Positions 44,723-53,814 are shown, counted from the first letter of the stretch. The stretch is DNA of 56,101 nt from Clostridia bacterium (GCA_029226955.1 JAQXZA010000126.1:1-56101), one strand, 5' to 3'. Notes: a model not told the origin generated them from the sequence alone. Numbers and translations are program-made.

Positions 44723-44918
44723 TGCTGTCGGAGCTGTCTTTGTTTTTTATACAATCAATCACATATTCTTTCAAGACTGTATTTGCTGTTTTTCCCTGTT
44801 CAGCGGCATATTTTTTAAACGCTGTTGCCTCTGTTTTCTTAACCTTACAGCCCAATGTTGTCATATTTTCTTTATCCCATTTGTCATTAGCCATTCTTTT
44901 GGATTTTGGTACAGTCAT
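44712..44918 (-). CDS. Small ribbon-helix-helix-like protein
   Basis: A 68-residue basic protein with a beta strand (TLGCKVKKTEATAF) followed by two helices (KKYAAEQGKTANTVLKEYVIDCIKN), which is the ribbon-helix-helix pattern of Arc/MetJ and antitoxin regulators. AAAGGAGG lies 10 nt before the ATG. It is divergent from the HIRAN gene across palindromic operators and probably represses its own promoter. No toxin partner is adjacent. Confidence 0.75.
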   Translation of the reverse strand: MTVPKSKRMANDKWDKENMTTLGCKVKKTEATAFKKYAAEQGKTANTVLKEYVIDCIKNKDSSDSRKK

Positions 44919-44941
44919 TAAAGCAAGCCTCCTTTCCTATT

Positions 44942-45008
44942 TTACACTATTATAGCATATATTCGTTTTGGTTAACAGTGTAAATATATATAAATCTACA
45001 CTGTTAAC
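44942..45008. promoter_or_regulatory. 12-bp perfect inverted repeat over the RHH promoter
   Basis: GTTAACAGTGTA (44971-44982) and TACACTGTTAAC (44997-45008) form a perfect dyad with a 14-bp centre; a partial third half-site TACACTATTA lies at 44943. The minus-strand -10 TATAAT is 44954-44949, so the dyad covers the -35 area. Confidence 0.75.
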
Positions 45009-45025
45009 TTTGTGCAATTAGTATA

Positions 45026-45054
45026 TTGTAATACACGGTTTACCGTGTTATAAT
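45026..45054 (+). promoter_or_regulatory. Promoter of the HIRAN gene with a palindrome in its spacer
   Basis: TTGTAA (45026-45031), a 17-bp spacer and TATAAT (45049-45054). The spacer is almost exactly filled by the palindrome ACACGGT-TT-ACCGTGT (45033-45048), a typical repressor site. Confidence 0.8.
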
Positions 45055-45107
45055 AAAGGCAGTTAAGGAAAATCGAAACACAAAACAGTAAAAAGGCGGT
45101 GCATAGT

Positions 45108-45527
45108 ATGAAGATAAATAAATCTACATTGTGTAAAGTTGCTAACAATTTACGCAAAAAAGGTTATTCTCTTTCTGTTGCTTTCCGTCTTGCTTGGCGT
45201 TTAATCAAAGGTGTGGCTAATATCAAAGTAAGTGGTGTAAGCAAGCACCAAAGAGCAATAGAACATCTCCGCCGTTATGACAGCAAGGACATAAAGGTTG
45301 TTTTACAGCGTGAGGCTAACAATACATACGATAAAAACGCTATTGCCGTTCTTGTATCGGTTAATAATTCCGCTTCATATAAAATAGGCTATGTACCACG
45401 CAAAATTGCCGCCTTGCTTTATGAAATTATGGACAATATCACAAACATAAATGCAAGTTTGCAAGCAATAGTTGGCGGTTATTATAAGGATATGATGTCA
45501 GGAATAAGACTTAACTTAGTAATTTGA
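45108..45527 (+). CDS. Stand-alone HIRAN-domain protein
   Basis: A 139-residue protein. After a basic helix (1-37) the HIRAN domain covers about 38-139: IKVSGVSKHQ...DIKVVLQREANNTYDKNAIAVLV...KIGYVPRKIAALLYEIMDN. HIRAN domains bind single-stranded 3' ends at stalled forks and are usually fused to helicases such as HLTF or to nucleases; alone on an island one may guide repair, replication or interference. The ATG at 45108 has AAGGCGGT 7 nt upstream; a GTG 9 bp before is within that site. It is repressible by its promoter palindrome. Confidence 0.85.
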   Translation: MKINKSTLCKVANNLRKKGYSLSVAFRLAWRLIKGVANIKVSGVSKHQRAIEHLRRYDSKDIKVVLQREANNTYDKNAIAVLVSVNNSASYKIGYVPRKIAALLYEIMDNITNINASLQAIVGGYYKDMMSGIRLNLVI

Positions 45528-45710
45528 TGTCATAATTTGTGGCATTGAAAAGAAAAGAGGTGAGAGAAAAAGAAAAAATAATGTTGAACCTGTCAATCTG
45601 AATGAAGGTAACATTTGAAATGTAACCTTTCCGACAAACTGAAAGGGGGGTGACCTGAATTAAAATTTTAAGCCCGACCACCAACACAAAAATCGAGAGG
45701 AGAATTGAAA

Positions 45711-45995
45711 ATGATAGTAAAGGCAACACTTGACGGCAAAGAGGTTAAAGTAAATATTGATGATGAAGAGGTAACGGAGAAAACAAGCTTTTCCGATGTT
45801 GCAAGAGATGTCAGAGCAATGGCTTTTATTGTTTATGACCTTATAGAAGAATTTTTCACTTTTGACTGTGATAAGAACCAGTTTGAAATCCTGTGGGAGT
45901 ACAACAGAGCAAGAGCAAGAGCCGAAGCACTTAATGCACTTATTTCTGACGCTAAAAAAGAACTTAACCGCCTGAACATAAACGGCTATGACTGA
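45711..45995 (+). CDS. Small acidic island protein
   Basis: A 94-residue protein of unknown function: a short beta start (IVKATLDGKEVKVNIDDEEVTEK), then two helices rich in Arg/Ala/Glu (YNRARARAEALNALISDAKKELNR). AGAGGAG lies 8 nt before the ATG. It is the first of three closely spaced small genes that look cotranscribed; such late clusters often hold accessory functions. Confidence 0.65.
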   Translation: MIVKATLDGKEVKVNIDDEEVTEKTSFSDVARDVRAMAFIVYDLIEEFFTFDCDKNQFEILWEYNRARARAEALNALISDAKKELNRLNINGYD

Positions 45996-46009
45996 AAGGA
46001 GTGGGCAAA

Positions 46010-46204
46010 ATGGACACCCCCACGATTGACCGCCACACACTCGAAGAACTGAAACACAACGCCCAGAGCATTGAAGGTTATGCCTCCGACCTTATGCACG
46101 ACCGTTTCAATATGGACACCGAAGACAGAATAACACTGGAACTTCTTTATACCTTCACGCAAAAGGAACTTACAATCATTGACGGCATTGCCGCTGAAAT
46201 TTAA
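46010..46204 (+). CDS. Small helical island protein
   Basis: A 64-residue, helix-only acidic protein (TLEELKHNAQSIEGYASDLMHDRF...), not recognised. The ATG at 46010 has AAAGGAG 8 nt upstream; the GTG at 46001 falls within that site. It follows the previous stop by 14 bp. Confidence 0.6.
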   Translation: MDTPTIDRHTLEELKHNAQSIEGYASDLMHDRFNMDTEDRITLELLYTFTQKELTIIDGIAAEI

Positions 46205-46224
46205 TTTTGAAAGGATTTTGATTT

Positions 46225-46497
46225 ATGTACATCAAAGACAAGAAAATCAAGCTGTCAGAGCTTGAACAGAGAGCAGACGAGTTTTATATGGACTTCATCA
46301 ACAACCCGAAGTACTATATCAGAGCTGAAAGCGAAAAGCAGATTGACAAGGAATGCGACAACCTTATCAATTCAGCGTTCGGCGAAATCACAGAGGAACA
46401 GAGCAACGCAATAATGAATGCCGAAGCCGCCAACGAGGAACTGGGATTTATTAAAGGCTACATTCACGCAATGCGTAATATGCTGAAAATTGATTGA
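46225..46497 (+). CDS. Small acidic island protein
   Basis: A 90-residue, helical, Glu/Asn-rich protein with no known motif (FYMDFINNPKYYIRAESEKQIDKECDN...GFIKGYIHAMRNML). AAAGGA lies about 8 nt before the ATG. It is the last gene of the island and is followed by the GCGGACAG terminator. Confidence 0.65.
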   Translation: MYIKDKKIKLSELEQRADEFYMDFINNPKYYIRAESEKQIDKECDNLINSAFGEITEEQSNAIMNAEAANEELGFIKGYIHAMRNMLKID

Positions 46498-46502
46498 TAA
46501 CC

Positions 46503-46563
<61 letters not shown>

Positions 46564-46565
46564 AA

Positions 46566-46586
46566 ATAAAGGACAAATAAAGGACA
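46566..46586. repeat. Two AAAGGACA repeats by attR (candidate integrase arm sites)
   Basis: ATAAAGGACA at 46566-46575 and 46577-46586, in the same orientation as the four copies beside attL. Confidence 0.65.
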
Positions 46587-46599
46587 AACCCGATTTTTT

Positions 46600-46702
46600 C
46601 ACAAAAAACAAGCGACCTTCAAAACCCTGAAAGTCGCTTGAATACTGGATTTTTTATGGAGCTGGAAATGGGACTTGAACCCACGACTTCCTCATTACGA
46701 GT
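46600..46702. repeat. attR direct repeat
   Basis: Right copy of the 103-bp boundary repeat, identical to attL over 46642-46702. It regenerates the 3' half of tRNA-Thr and brings its own terminator hairpin. Confidence 0.92.
46605..46641 (-). terminator. Terminator of tRNA-Thr
   Basis: AAGCGAC and GTCGCTT pair; on the minus strand the stem is followed by GTTTTTTG. It lies within the att repeat. Confidence 0.75.
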
Positions 46703-46732
46703 GAGGTACTCTACCAACTGAGTTATTCCAGC
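46657..46732 (-). tRNA. tRNA-Thr (CGT anticodon)
   Basis: Minus-strand cloverleaf: acceptor GCTGGAA/TTCCAGC, anticodon loop CTCGTAA, T-loop TTCAA and encoded CCA. It is the integration target; its 5' half is chromosomal and its 3' half island-derived. Confidence 0.95.
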
Positions 46733-46763
46733 ATAAATGAACTACATAAGTGAAAACATTGAT

Positions 46764-46792
46764 ATTATACTATAAAATTATATAAAGGTCAA
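46764..46792 (-). promoter_or_regulatory. Promoter of tRNA-Thr
   Basis: On the minus strand TTGACC (46792-46787), a 17-bp spacer and TATAAT (46769-46764). Confidence 0.8.
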
Positions 46793-46880
46793 TAGCAAAA
46801 TCAAAATTGAAATTGTGAAAAATCCTCCGCTTATTACTTGCTAAAAATTACGATTATATGATTTTGTATAATTTAATTAT

Positions 46881-46908
46881 TTACAGTCAAAAACTCAGAT
46901 GTTATAAT
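46881..46908 (+). promoter_or_regulatory. Extended -10 promoter of the Xer-like gene
   Basis: TGTTATAAT (hexamer 46903-46908) with a weak TTACAG 16 bp upstream, about 36 bp before the ATG. Confidence 0.6.
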
Positions 46909-46943
46909 GTATAGAGATTTATGCAACTGAAAGGAGGATTTTT

Positions 46944-47939
46944 ATGAAAAAAGAATATCTGTATGAGGCACCGAAAGATGTCCGTGACTTTTTGAATTAT
47001 ATGCAAAATGTAAAAGGGAAATCTGAGCTTACGGTAGATGAGTATTATGTTGATTTGAGAATATTTTTCAGATTTATGAAAAAATTCAAAGGCTGTGTCA
47101 GTGAAGATACACCTGATGAAAAAATCAGAATTGACGATATTACAACGGATTTTATACGTCAGATAACGTTTTCGGACATAAACTATTTTATGAATTACTG
47201 TATGAGCGAACGTCACAATAAGGCAAATGCCCGTGCAAGAAAAACATCAAGCCTTAGTAGCTTTTTTAAGTATCTTACGAATAAAGTCAATAAACTTGAA
47301 AAAAATCCGACAGAACAGCTTGACGCACCAAAGAAAACAAAATCACTGCCGAAATATCTCACATTGGAACAGAGCATAGAACTTCTCAATGCCGTTGACG
47401 GTGAGTATAAAGAGCGTGATTATTGCATACTTACGCTGTTCCTTAATTGCGGAATGCGTCTGTCGGAGCTTGTCGGAATCAATATCGGAGATATTCGTTC
47501 TGACCGTTCATTGAGGCTTTTAGGAAAGGGCGACAAGGAGAGAGTGGTTTACCTTAATGATGCCTGTATAGATGCGATAGAGGCTTACAAAAAAGTTCGT
47601 CCCGTTGACGGTGTAAAAGATAAAAATGCACTGTTTCTCAGTCGTCTTAAAAAACGTATAAGTCCGAAAACCGTTCAGGCTATGGTGTATAAATATCTTG
47701 AAAAAATCGGACTTGATTCACAGGGGTATTCGGTTCATAAACTGCGTCATACCGCCGCAACGCTTATGTATCAACAGGGAAATGTTGATATTCGTGTGCT
47801 GAAAGAAATTCTCGGACACGAAAATCTCGGCACAACAGAAATTTATACACACCTTTCAAGTCAGCAGATAAAACAGGCAATAAATTCTAATCCTCTTTCA
47901 GATGTAAAACAGAGAAAAAAGAAAAGCGAAAGCGGTTGA
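46944..47939 (+). CDS. XerC/XerD-like tyrosine recombinase
   Basis: A 331-residue recombinase: N-terminal SAM-like domain (about 10-130), then the catalytic domain with R in NCGMRLSEL, K in GKGDKERVVY, HKLRHTAAT, and GHENLGTTEIYTH containing the late histidine and tyrosine. No arm-binding domain, so it is the Xer rather than phage type, acting on chromosome dimers or related sites. It lies outside attR and reads away from the island. It is coupled to the next gene by 3 bp. AAAGGAGG lies 7 nt ahead of the ATG. Confidence 0.9.
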   Translation: MKKEYLYEAPKDVRDFLNYMQNVKGKSELTVDEYYVDLRIFFRFMKKFKGCVSEDTPDEKIRIDDITTDFIRQITFSDINYFMNYCMSERHNKANARARKTSSLSSFFKYLTNKVNKLEKNPTEQLDAPKKTKSLPKYLTLEQSIELLNAVDGEYKERDYCILTLFLNCGMRLSELVGINIGDIRSDRSLRLLGKGDKERVVYLNDACIDAIEAYKKVRPVDGVKDKNALFLSRLKKRISPKTVQAMVYKYLEKIGLDSQGYSVHKLRHTAATLMYQQGNVDIRVLKEILGHENLGTTEIYTHLSSQQIKQAINSNPLSDVKQRKKKSESG

Positions 47940-47942
47940 TTT

Positions 47943-48800
47943 ATGAAAAAATATTTTGCTTTTATTACAATGTTTTTTGCGGCATTGTTCTTGCTGTCAA
48001 CAGGAGTATCAGCGGCAGAAGATGTGCAGTTTTCACTGAAAACCGACGAAAATATAAAATCAGGACAAACATTTAGTTTGTATTTATCTGCTGAAAGCAG
48101 TACGGATATAGGTGTTTTTCGTATAAGTGTTGAATTTGATGATGAATTGCTGACCTTTAAATCGGCACGACTTAATGATAAATACAAAGACCATTATATG
48201 AAGTATGAAATACACGGAAACCGTATCGTAATTATTTATATGAATGATACGCAGTATTCGTCAAAGTCGCTTAAAGACTGTATAAAACTGAGATTTTCAC
48301 CGCTGAATAATGATGTTGAAAATTACACTTTTAAAACGTCAATGTATGAAACAGGCGACATAAACGCAAATCTGCTTGAATGTAGTGAAATGCCGTCTTT
48401 GTCCCTGAAAGTTACACAAAATGGCAGCAGTACAGATGTTTCATATTCAAAGGTGACATCAGAACCGCAAGGCAGGATACCAAAAAATCAAACGTCTGAT
48501 AATAGTGTGAAAAGTACTGATGACAACACGAAAATTACAGAGAAATCAAAAAATCCCGTAGTTTCAGACAATATGGTTTCACAAAATGCGGTTTCAGATA
48601 ATGTTATTTCATCACAATACAGCTTTTCTGAAAATCACGAATATAGCCTTTCCGAAAATGATTCTGATATTTCATTTAAACAGGATAATTTTTATTTTAT
48701 CGCCGGAGTTATTATTCTTATTGCGGTTGTTGCAATAGTCGCCTTTAAACTTGGTGCAAAAAAACAATATCCCGACAGTGATGATAAAAACAAAAAATAA
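47943..48800 (+). CDS. Cohesin-like membrane-anchored surface protein
   Basis: A 285-residue protein with a signal peptide (1-25, ending VSAA), a beta-sandwich domain at about 28-155 (SGQTFSLYLSAESSTDIGVFRISVEFDDELLTFKSA), a Ser/Asn-rich linker with SDN repeats, a membrane segment (about 234-257) and a basic tail. The domain resembles cohesin/CBM modules that hold dockerin-bearing enzymes, but I see no proof it binds one. It starts 3 bp after the recombinase gene. Confidence 0.7.
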   Translation: MKKYFAFITMFFAALFLLSTGVSAAEDVQFSLKTDENIKSGQTFSLYLSAESSTDIGVFRISVEFDDELLTFKSARLNDKYKDHYMKYEIHGNRIVIIYMNDTQYSSKSLKDCIKLRFSPLNNDVENYTFKTSMYETGDINANLLECSEMPSLSLKVTQNGSSTDVSYSKVTSEPQGRIPKNQTSDNSVKSTDDNTKITEKSKNPVVSDNMVSQNAVSDNVISSQYSFSENHEYSLSENDSDISFKQDNFYFIAGVIILIAVVAIVAFKLGAKKQYPDSDDKNKK

Positions 48801-48826
48801 ACCTCTGTCATATAACACAAATTCGG

Positions 48827-48855
48827 TTGACAAGCGAAAAAGTTTGTTATAGAAT
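48827..48855 (+). promoter_or_regulatory. Promoter upstream of the DUF2185-like gene
   Basis: TTGACA (48827-48832), a 17-bp spacer and TAGAAT (48850-48855). Confidence 0.65.
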
Positions 48856-48909
48856 ATTTTTGTTAATAATGGGATATTGTGTATCCTTAATGATGAAAGG
48901 ACATAAAAT

Positions 48910-49611
48910 ATGGTTACATTTGAAGCTATGATACAGGATAAAAAGGTCAGAATGTTCGCCGACCTTCCACTCAAAAATGCAGCGGGTGCAATAATAAAAA
49001 CGCTTGCTCAGATAAGTCAGAAAACAGATATTTTTAACGGAACATTTGTTATGTGCTTTGGTTGGGCGTATTTCTTCCTCGATAAAAGACAGGACGAAAA
49101 TGGCGAGGAATACTGGGTTGTACAGACAACGGACTATCAGAAAAATCCTATGAATGACAAGACCGATAATGTTACGGTTTCACTTCTTGTACAGAATATT
49201 CAGATTGAAACCGTACAGACTGCAAAGGTTCAGCCGCTTGCAGCAACATTCAAGGATACTGTTCTGGTTCTTAAAGAGGCAATGGGTGCAAAAGATGTTT
49301 ATATGAACAGAACAGAGGCAGAAAAAGAGGGCGATTCGGGCTGGTATTTCGGTTTGCTTGACGACCCGAATGAAGAAAATCACAGTGCTGATGAATATAC
49401 TGTTATTGCGTCTTATGAATTTCTGAAATTCCGCTCGGAAGCACTCAGGGTTCTTGAAATGCCTGTCGGAACGCTTGCGGTATTCCACGAAAATACGCTT
49501 ACTGCTCTTGTTGACAAGGACGACAATCCATTGAAATTCACTACACCGCCTAAAAAAGAAGCAAAAGAAACACCTGATTCTGAGGAAACTATTTCTGAAA
49601 ATAAAGAATAA
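48910..49611 (+). CDS. Cytoplasmic protein with a possible Imm33/DUF2185-like domain
   Basis: A 233-residue soluble protein I can only partly place. The region from about 135 (DVYMNRTEAEKEGDSGWYFGLLDD...EALRVLEMPVGTLAVFHEN) resembles the DUF2185/Imm33 fold, with DSGW and the PxGT ending. The N-terminal half (about 1-120) is unassigned. The tail is Lys/Glu-rich and disordered. AAAGGA precedes the ATG. No toxin gene is near, so an immunity role is not supported. Confidence 0.55.
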   Translation: MVTFEAMIQDKKVRMFADLPLKNAAGAIIKTLAQISQKTDIFNGTFVMCFGWAYFFLDKRQDENGEEYWVVQTTDYQKNPMNDKTDNVTVSLLVQNIQIETVQTAKVQPLAATFKDTVLVLKEAMGAKDVYMNRTEAEKEGDSGWYFGLLDDPNEENHSADEYTVIASYEFLKFRSEALRVLEMPVGTLAVFHENTLTALVDKDDNPLKFTTPPKKEAKETPDSEETISENKE

Positions 49612-49625
49612 AATCCACAAGATAA

Positions 49626-50780
<1,155 letters not shown>

Positions 50781-50790
50781 ATATTCCCAC

Positions 50791-50819
50791 TTGAAACGGA
50801 TTTTGAAAATTGGTATAAT
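50791..50819 (+). promoter_or_regulatory. Promoter of yajC
   Basis: TTGAAA (50791-50796), a 17-bp spacer and TATAAT (50814-50819). Confidence 0.75.
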
Positions 50820-50890
50820 AGAAAAGTCAATTATATCATTTACAGAAATCAGGATTCTGTAACTACGCTATTTTGAAAGGAAGAAGAATA

Positions 50891-51328
50891 ATGAATTTTG
50901 CATTGCTTGACCAGGCATCACAGGCACAAGCGTCACAACAGGCGAGCGTATGGCAGATGGTGGGTACAATCGCTATATGGGTGGTTGTTATCGCAGTTTT
51001 TTACTTTTTGTTTATGCGTCCTCAGAAGAAAAAGCAACAACAGGAAGAAGAACTCAGAAACAGCATTGAAATCGGCGACGATATTACAACAATCGGCGGT
51101 ATCGTAGGTAAGGTTGTTGCGGTAAGAGAAGACGACGATACATTTATTCTTGAAACAGCAAGCGACAAAACAAAAATGCGTTTCAAAAAATGGGCAATTT
51201 CATCAGTTGACACTCCCGGCAAACAGCCTAAGCCAAAGGAAAAGGAAAACAAACGCAGCAAAAAGGATAAATCAGAAGACAAAAAAGAACTTCCTGAAGA
51301 AAAGTCCACTGAAAGTTCAGAAAATTGA
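50891..51328 (+). CDS. yajC: Preprotein translocase accessory subunit YajC
   Basis: A 145-residue protein with one membrane segment (about 20-40) ending FLFMRPQKKK, then the YajC core (IEIGDDITTIGGIVGKVVAVREDDDTFILETA) and a highly charged Lys/Glu tail. It associates with SecDF. The ATG at 50891 is set by AAAGGAAG; a TTG at 50873 is in frame but precedes that site. secDF themselves are at 15.5-17.9 kb, so the cluster is split here. Confidence 0.92.
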   Translation: MNFALLDQASQAQASQQASVWQMVGTIAIWVVVIAVFYFLFMRPQKKKQQQEEELRNSIEIGDDITTIGGIVGKVVAVREDDDTFILETASDKTKMRFKKWAISSVDTPGKQPKPKEKENKRSKKDKSEDKKELPEEKSTESSEN

Positions 51329-51340
51329 TTATAGCGTTGT

Positions 51341-51369
51341 AAGGAGTATCGGGTTCGGTACTCCTTTTT
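51341..51369 (+). terminator. Terminator of yajC
   Basis: AAGGAGTA and TACTCCTT pair around TCGGGTTCGG and are followed by five T. It separates yajC from the restriction-modification genes. Confidence 0.85.
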
Positions 51370-51415
51370 AATTGATAAGTTTGGCTTTATTCAGTAAATA
51401 TCGAAAGGGTAAAAA

Positions 51416-52261
51416 ATGAGTAATATAATAAATGCAATTATAAATCTGGTAAATAATCCTGTTACAGAATTAAAGAAAATTTATTCAGGAAAAAACCGTG
51501 CCAATAATACAGGAGATGCACTGGAAGAATATGTAAAGGATTTATTTGCGGGAACATTTGATTATAATGATGAAAAACTCCGTATGGAAAAAATATCAGA
51601 GGTTTTTTCATACTTGGGAAATAACAGCAATCCGCCTGACGCTATGTTAAGAGCCGGTGATGCAATAGAAGTAAAGAAAATAGAAACTAATAGCTCTCAA
51701 CTGGCACTTAATTCAAGTTATCCGAAACAAAAACTTTATTCGGATTCTGTTATGATTTCAAAAGCCTGTAAGTCGGCGGAAATATGGTCTGAAAAAGATA
51801 TGATTTATATAGTCGGAATTGTAGAGGGCAATATATTGAAACATCTTTGTATGGTTTACGGTATGGATTATTGTGCATCGGCAGATACCTATGAACGTAT
51901 AAAGAATGTTATAAAAGTTGGTATAGAAACAATTCCGAATATAGAATTATCCGAAACGAAAGAATTAGGAAAACTGAATAAAATTGACCCTCTCGGAATA
52001 ACATATCTGAGAGTGAGGGGAATGTGGGGGATTGAAAATCCCTTTAAAGTGTTTAATTATGTTTTTGAGCGTGATATGTCCAAAAAATTTAATTTTATGG
52101 CTATCATAAACAACGAAAAATATAATACTTTTGATAACAGAACTGAATTTGAGAGTTTATTAAACAATAATGAAAATTTATCAATGACAGATGTTAAAAT
52201 AAAAAATCCTGATAATCCGGCACAGCTTAAAAATGCAAAGTTGATTTCTTTTTCAGTTTAA
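51416..52261 (+). CDS. Type II restriction endonuclease, NgoPII-like (GGCC)
   Basis: A 281-residue nuclease. The start [20 protein letters not shown]...[19 protein letters not shown] is the pattern of the NgoPII family (PF09521). A PD-(D/E)xK active site is seen as PPD75...E85-V-K87. It lies 16 bp before a HaeIII-like methylase that protects the same sequence, GGCC by homology. No control (C) protein is next to it. Codon use is more AT-rich than in the neighbours, which fits transfer. Confidence 0.85.
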   Translation: MSNIINAIINLVNNPVTELKKIYSGKNRANNTGDALEEYVKDLFAGTFDYNDEKLRMEKISEVFSYLGNNSNPPDAMLRAGDAIEVKKIETNSSQLALNSSYPKQKLYSDSVMISKACKSAEIWSEKDMIYIVGIVEGNILKHLCMVYGMDYCASADTYERIKNVIKVGIETIPNIELSETKELGKLNKIDPLGITYLRVRGMWGIENPFKVFNYVFERDMSKKFNFMAIINNEKYNTFDNRTEFESLLNNNENLSMTDVKIKNPDNPAQLKNAKLISFSV

Positions 52262-52277
52262 TCGGGAGGAATTGAGT

Positions 52278-53276
52278 TTGAATATTATAAGTTTGTTTTC
52301 AGGTGCAGGCGGTTTGGATCTCGGATTTGAAAAAGCGGGTTTTAATATTTTAATGGCCAATGAATTTGATTCTTCTATCTGGGCTACATACGAAAAAAAT
52401 CATAAAGCGTATTTATTAAAAAAAGATATAAGGGATATAAGCGACAGGGATTTTCCCGATAACATTGATGGTATAATCGGAGGTCCTCCTTGTCAGAGCT
52501 GGAGTGAGGCCGGAGCTCAGAGAGGAATAAATGATGCAAGGGGTAAGCTATTTTATGACTATATAAGAATATTGAAAAATAAAACCCCTAAATTTTTTTT
52601 GGCGGAAAATGTTTCCGGAATGTTGTCAAACCAACATTCTCAGGCAGTTGCAAATATCATTAAAACTTTTGAGGATTGCGGCTATGATGTGACTGTTGAT
52701 TTAGTAAATGCCGCAGATTATGGTGTGCCACAGGACAGGAAAAGAGTTTTTTATATCGGGTTCAGAAAAGATTTAAACATTCATTTTTTGTTTCCGAAAG
52801 CAACTACTCCGAATAAGTCCGATAAAAAAACATTATGGGACGCAATTTCTGATTTAAGAAACAGTGCAGTACCAGCCTTGCCGAAAAATAAAACTAACGG
52901 CAAACTTGAAATACCAAATCACGAGTATTTTACAGGGGAATATTCTACTATATTTATGAGCCGTAACAGAGTAAGAGCGTGGGACGAACAGGCTTTTACC
53001 GTACAGGCAAGCGGAAGACAGTGTCAGCTTCACCCACAGGCTCCGAAAATGCAGCTTGTAGAGAAAAATAAAAGAATATTTGTTCCGGGAAAAGAAAAAT
53101 TATACCGTAGGCTGACAGTAAGAGAATGTGCAAGAATACAGGGATTTCCTGATGATTTTGAATTTATTTATAATAATGTTAATGACGGTTATAAAATGGT
53201 GGGTAATGCCGTTCCTGTTGAATTGGCACGTATCATAGCAGAAGAAATAAAAAAATGCCTTGAAAAGAGTATATGA
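52278..53276 (+). CDS. DNA cytosine-5 methyltransferase, HaeIII-like (GGCC)
   Basis: A 332-residue methylase with motif [15 protein letters not shown], catalytic C72 in [29 protein letters not shown], the target-recognition part with [20 protein letters not shown], and motif [11 protein letters not shown]. The layout and words match M.HaeIII closely, so GGCC is the likely site. I start at the TTG at 52278 (GGGAGGA 7 nt upstream), which aligns with the HaeIII start; a TTG at 52272 is too near the site. R before M, no C gene. Confidence 0.93.
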   Translation: MNIISLFSGAGGLDLGFEKAGFNILMANEFDSSIWATYEKNHKAYLLKKDIRDISDRDFPDNIDGIIGGPPCQSWSEAGAQRGINDARGKLFYDYIRILKNKTPKFFLAENVSGMLSNQHSQAVANIIKTFEDCGYDVTVDLVNAADYGVPQDRKRVFYIGFRKDLNIHFLFPKATTPNKSDKKTLWDAISDLRNSAVPALPKNKTNGKLEIPNHEYFTGEYSTIFMSRNRVRAWDEQAFTVQASGRQCQLHPQAPKMQLVEKNKRIFVPGKEKLYRRLTVRECARIQGFPDDFEFIYNNVNDGYKMVGNAVPVELARIIAEEIKKCLEKSI

Positions 53277-53371
53277 ATCTGATGTTATTCAGAGGAGTTA
53301 CGTTTAATGAGCGTTATATTTTTGCCCCTATACGAATAAACATTATTAAAATGCTGATGTGGGGGCTTAAT

Positions 53372-53782
53372 ATGAAAGGTGATAAATCCCGTAACAGCGG
53401 AACTGCTGTAAGGGCAGTAAAGGCGGTTGCTGTCGGAACGGTTGTCGGCTTTGTAATATGTATGCTGATTTTGCTTTTAATAACATTTATGCTTGTTAAA
53501 ATTCAGAAATTCCCCGAAACATTAGTTGTGCCTTTGGCAATATTCACGGCGTGTATCGGTGCGTTTTCAGGGGGATATTTTTCCGCAAGAGTCAAAAAAA
53601 ACAACGGTCTTGCAATGGGTGCTGTGTGTGCATTGGTGATTTTTGTTTTACTTTTGCTTATCAGCAGCGTTTTTGCGGAGGATATATTCAGTGCTGTTTC
53701 TCTGCTGAGAATGGGTGCAATGCTTATTTCGGGTGCAATAGGCGGTGTTCTTGGTGTGAATAAACGAAGAAGAAGAAAATAA
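53372..53782 (+). CDS. TIGR04086-family membrane protein
   Basis: A 136-residue protein with four membrane segments and a basic tail (GGVLGVNKRRRRK). The spacing of glycines (GTVVGFVICML, CIGAFSGGYFSARVKKNNGLAMG) fits TIGR04086, a clostridial family coded beside scfA. Function unknown. I use the ATG at 53372 with GGGGG 7 nt ahead; the open frame continues to overlap the methylase stop but without a ribosome site. Confidence 0.8.
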   Translation: MKGDKSRNSGTAVRAVKAVAVGTVVGFVICMLILLLITFMLVKIQKFPETLVVPLAIFTACIGAFSGGYFSARVKKNNGLAMGAVCALVIFVLLLLISSVFAEDIFSAVSLLRMGAMLISGAIGGVLGVNKRRRRK

Positions 53783-53785
53783 TGT

Positions 53786-53814
53786 TTGAATTTACGGGAA
53801 GAATGTGTTATCAT
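53786..53814 (+). promoter_or_regulatory. Promoter of scfA
   Basis: TTGAAT (53786-53791), a 17-bp spacer and TATCAT (53809-53814) preceded by TGT, an extended -10. Confidence 0.65.

Noticed and set aside
44712..44918. Antitoxin of a toxin-antitoxin pair
   Set aside because: The RHH fold and operator fit, but there is no toxin-sized gene next to it on the same strand.
46944..47939. Second integrase as part of the island
   Set aside because: It lies outside attR, lacks the arm-binding domain and is followed by an ordinary surface-protein gene.
48910..49611. Immunity protein of a toxin system
   Set aside because: The Imm33-like resemblance is weak and no polymorphic toxin gene is nearby.
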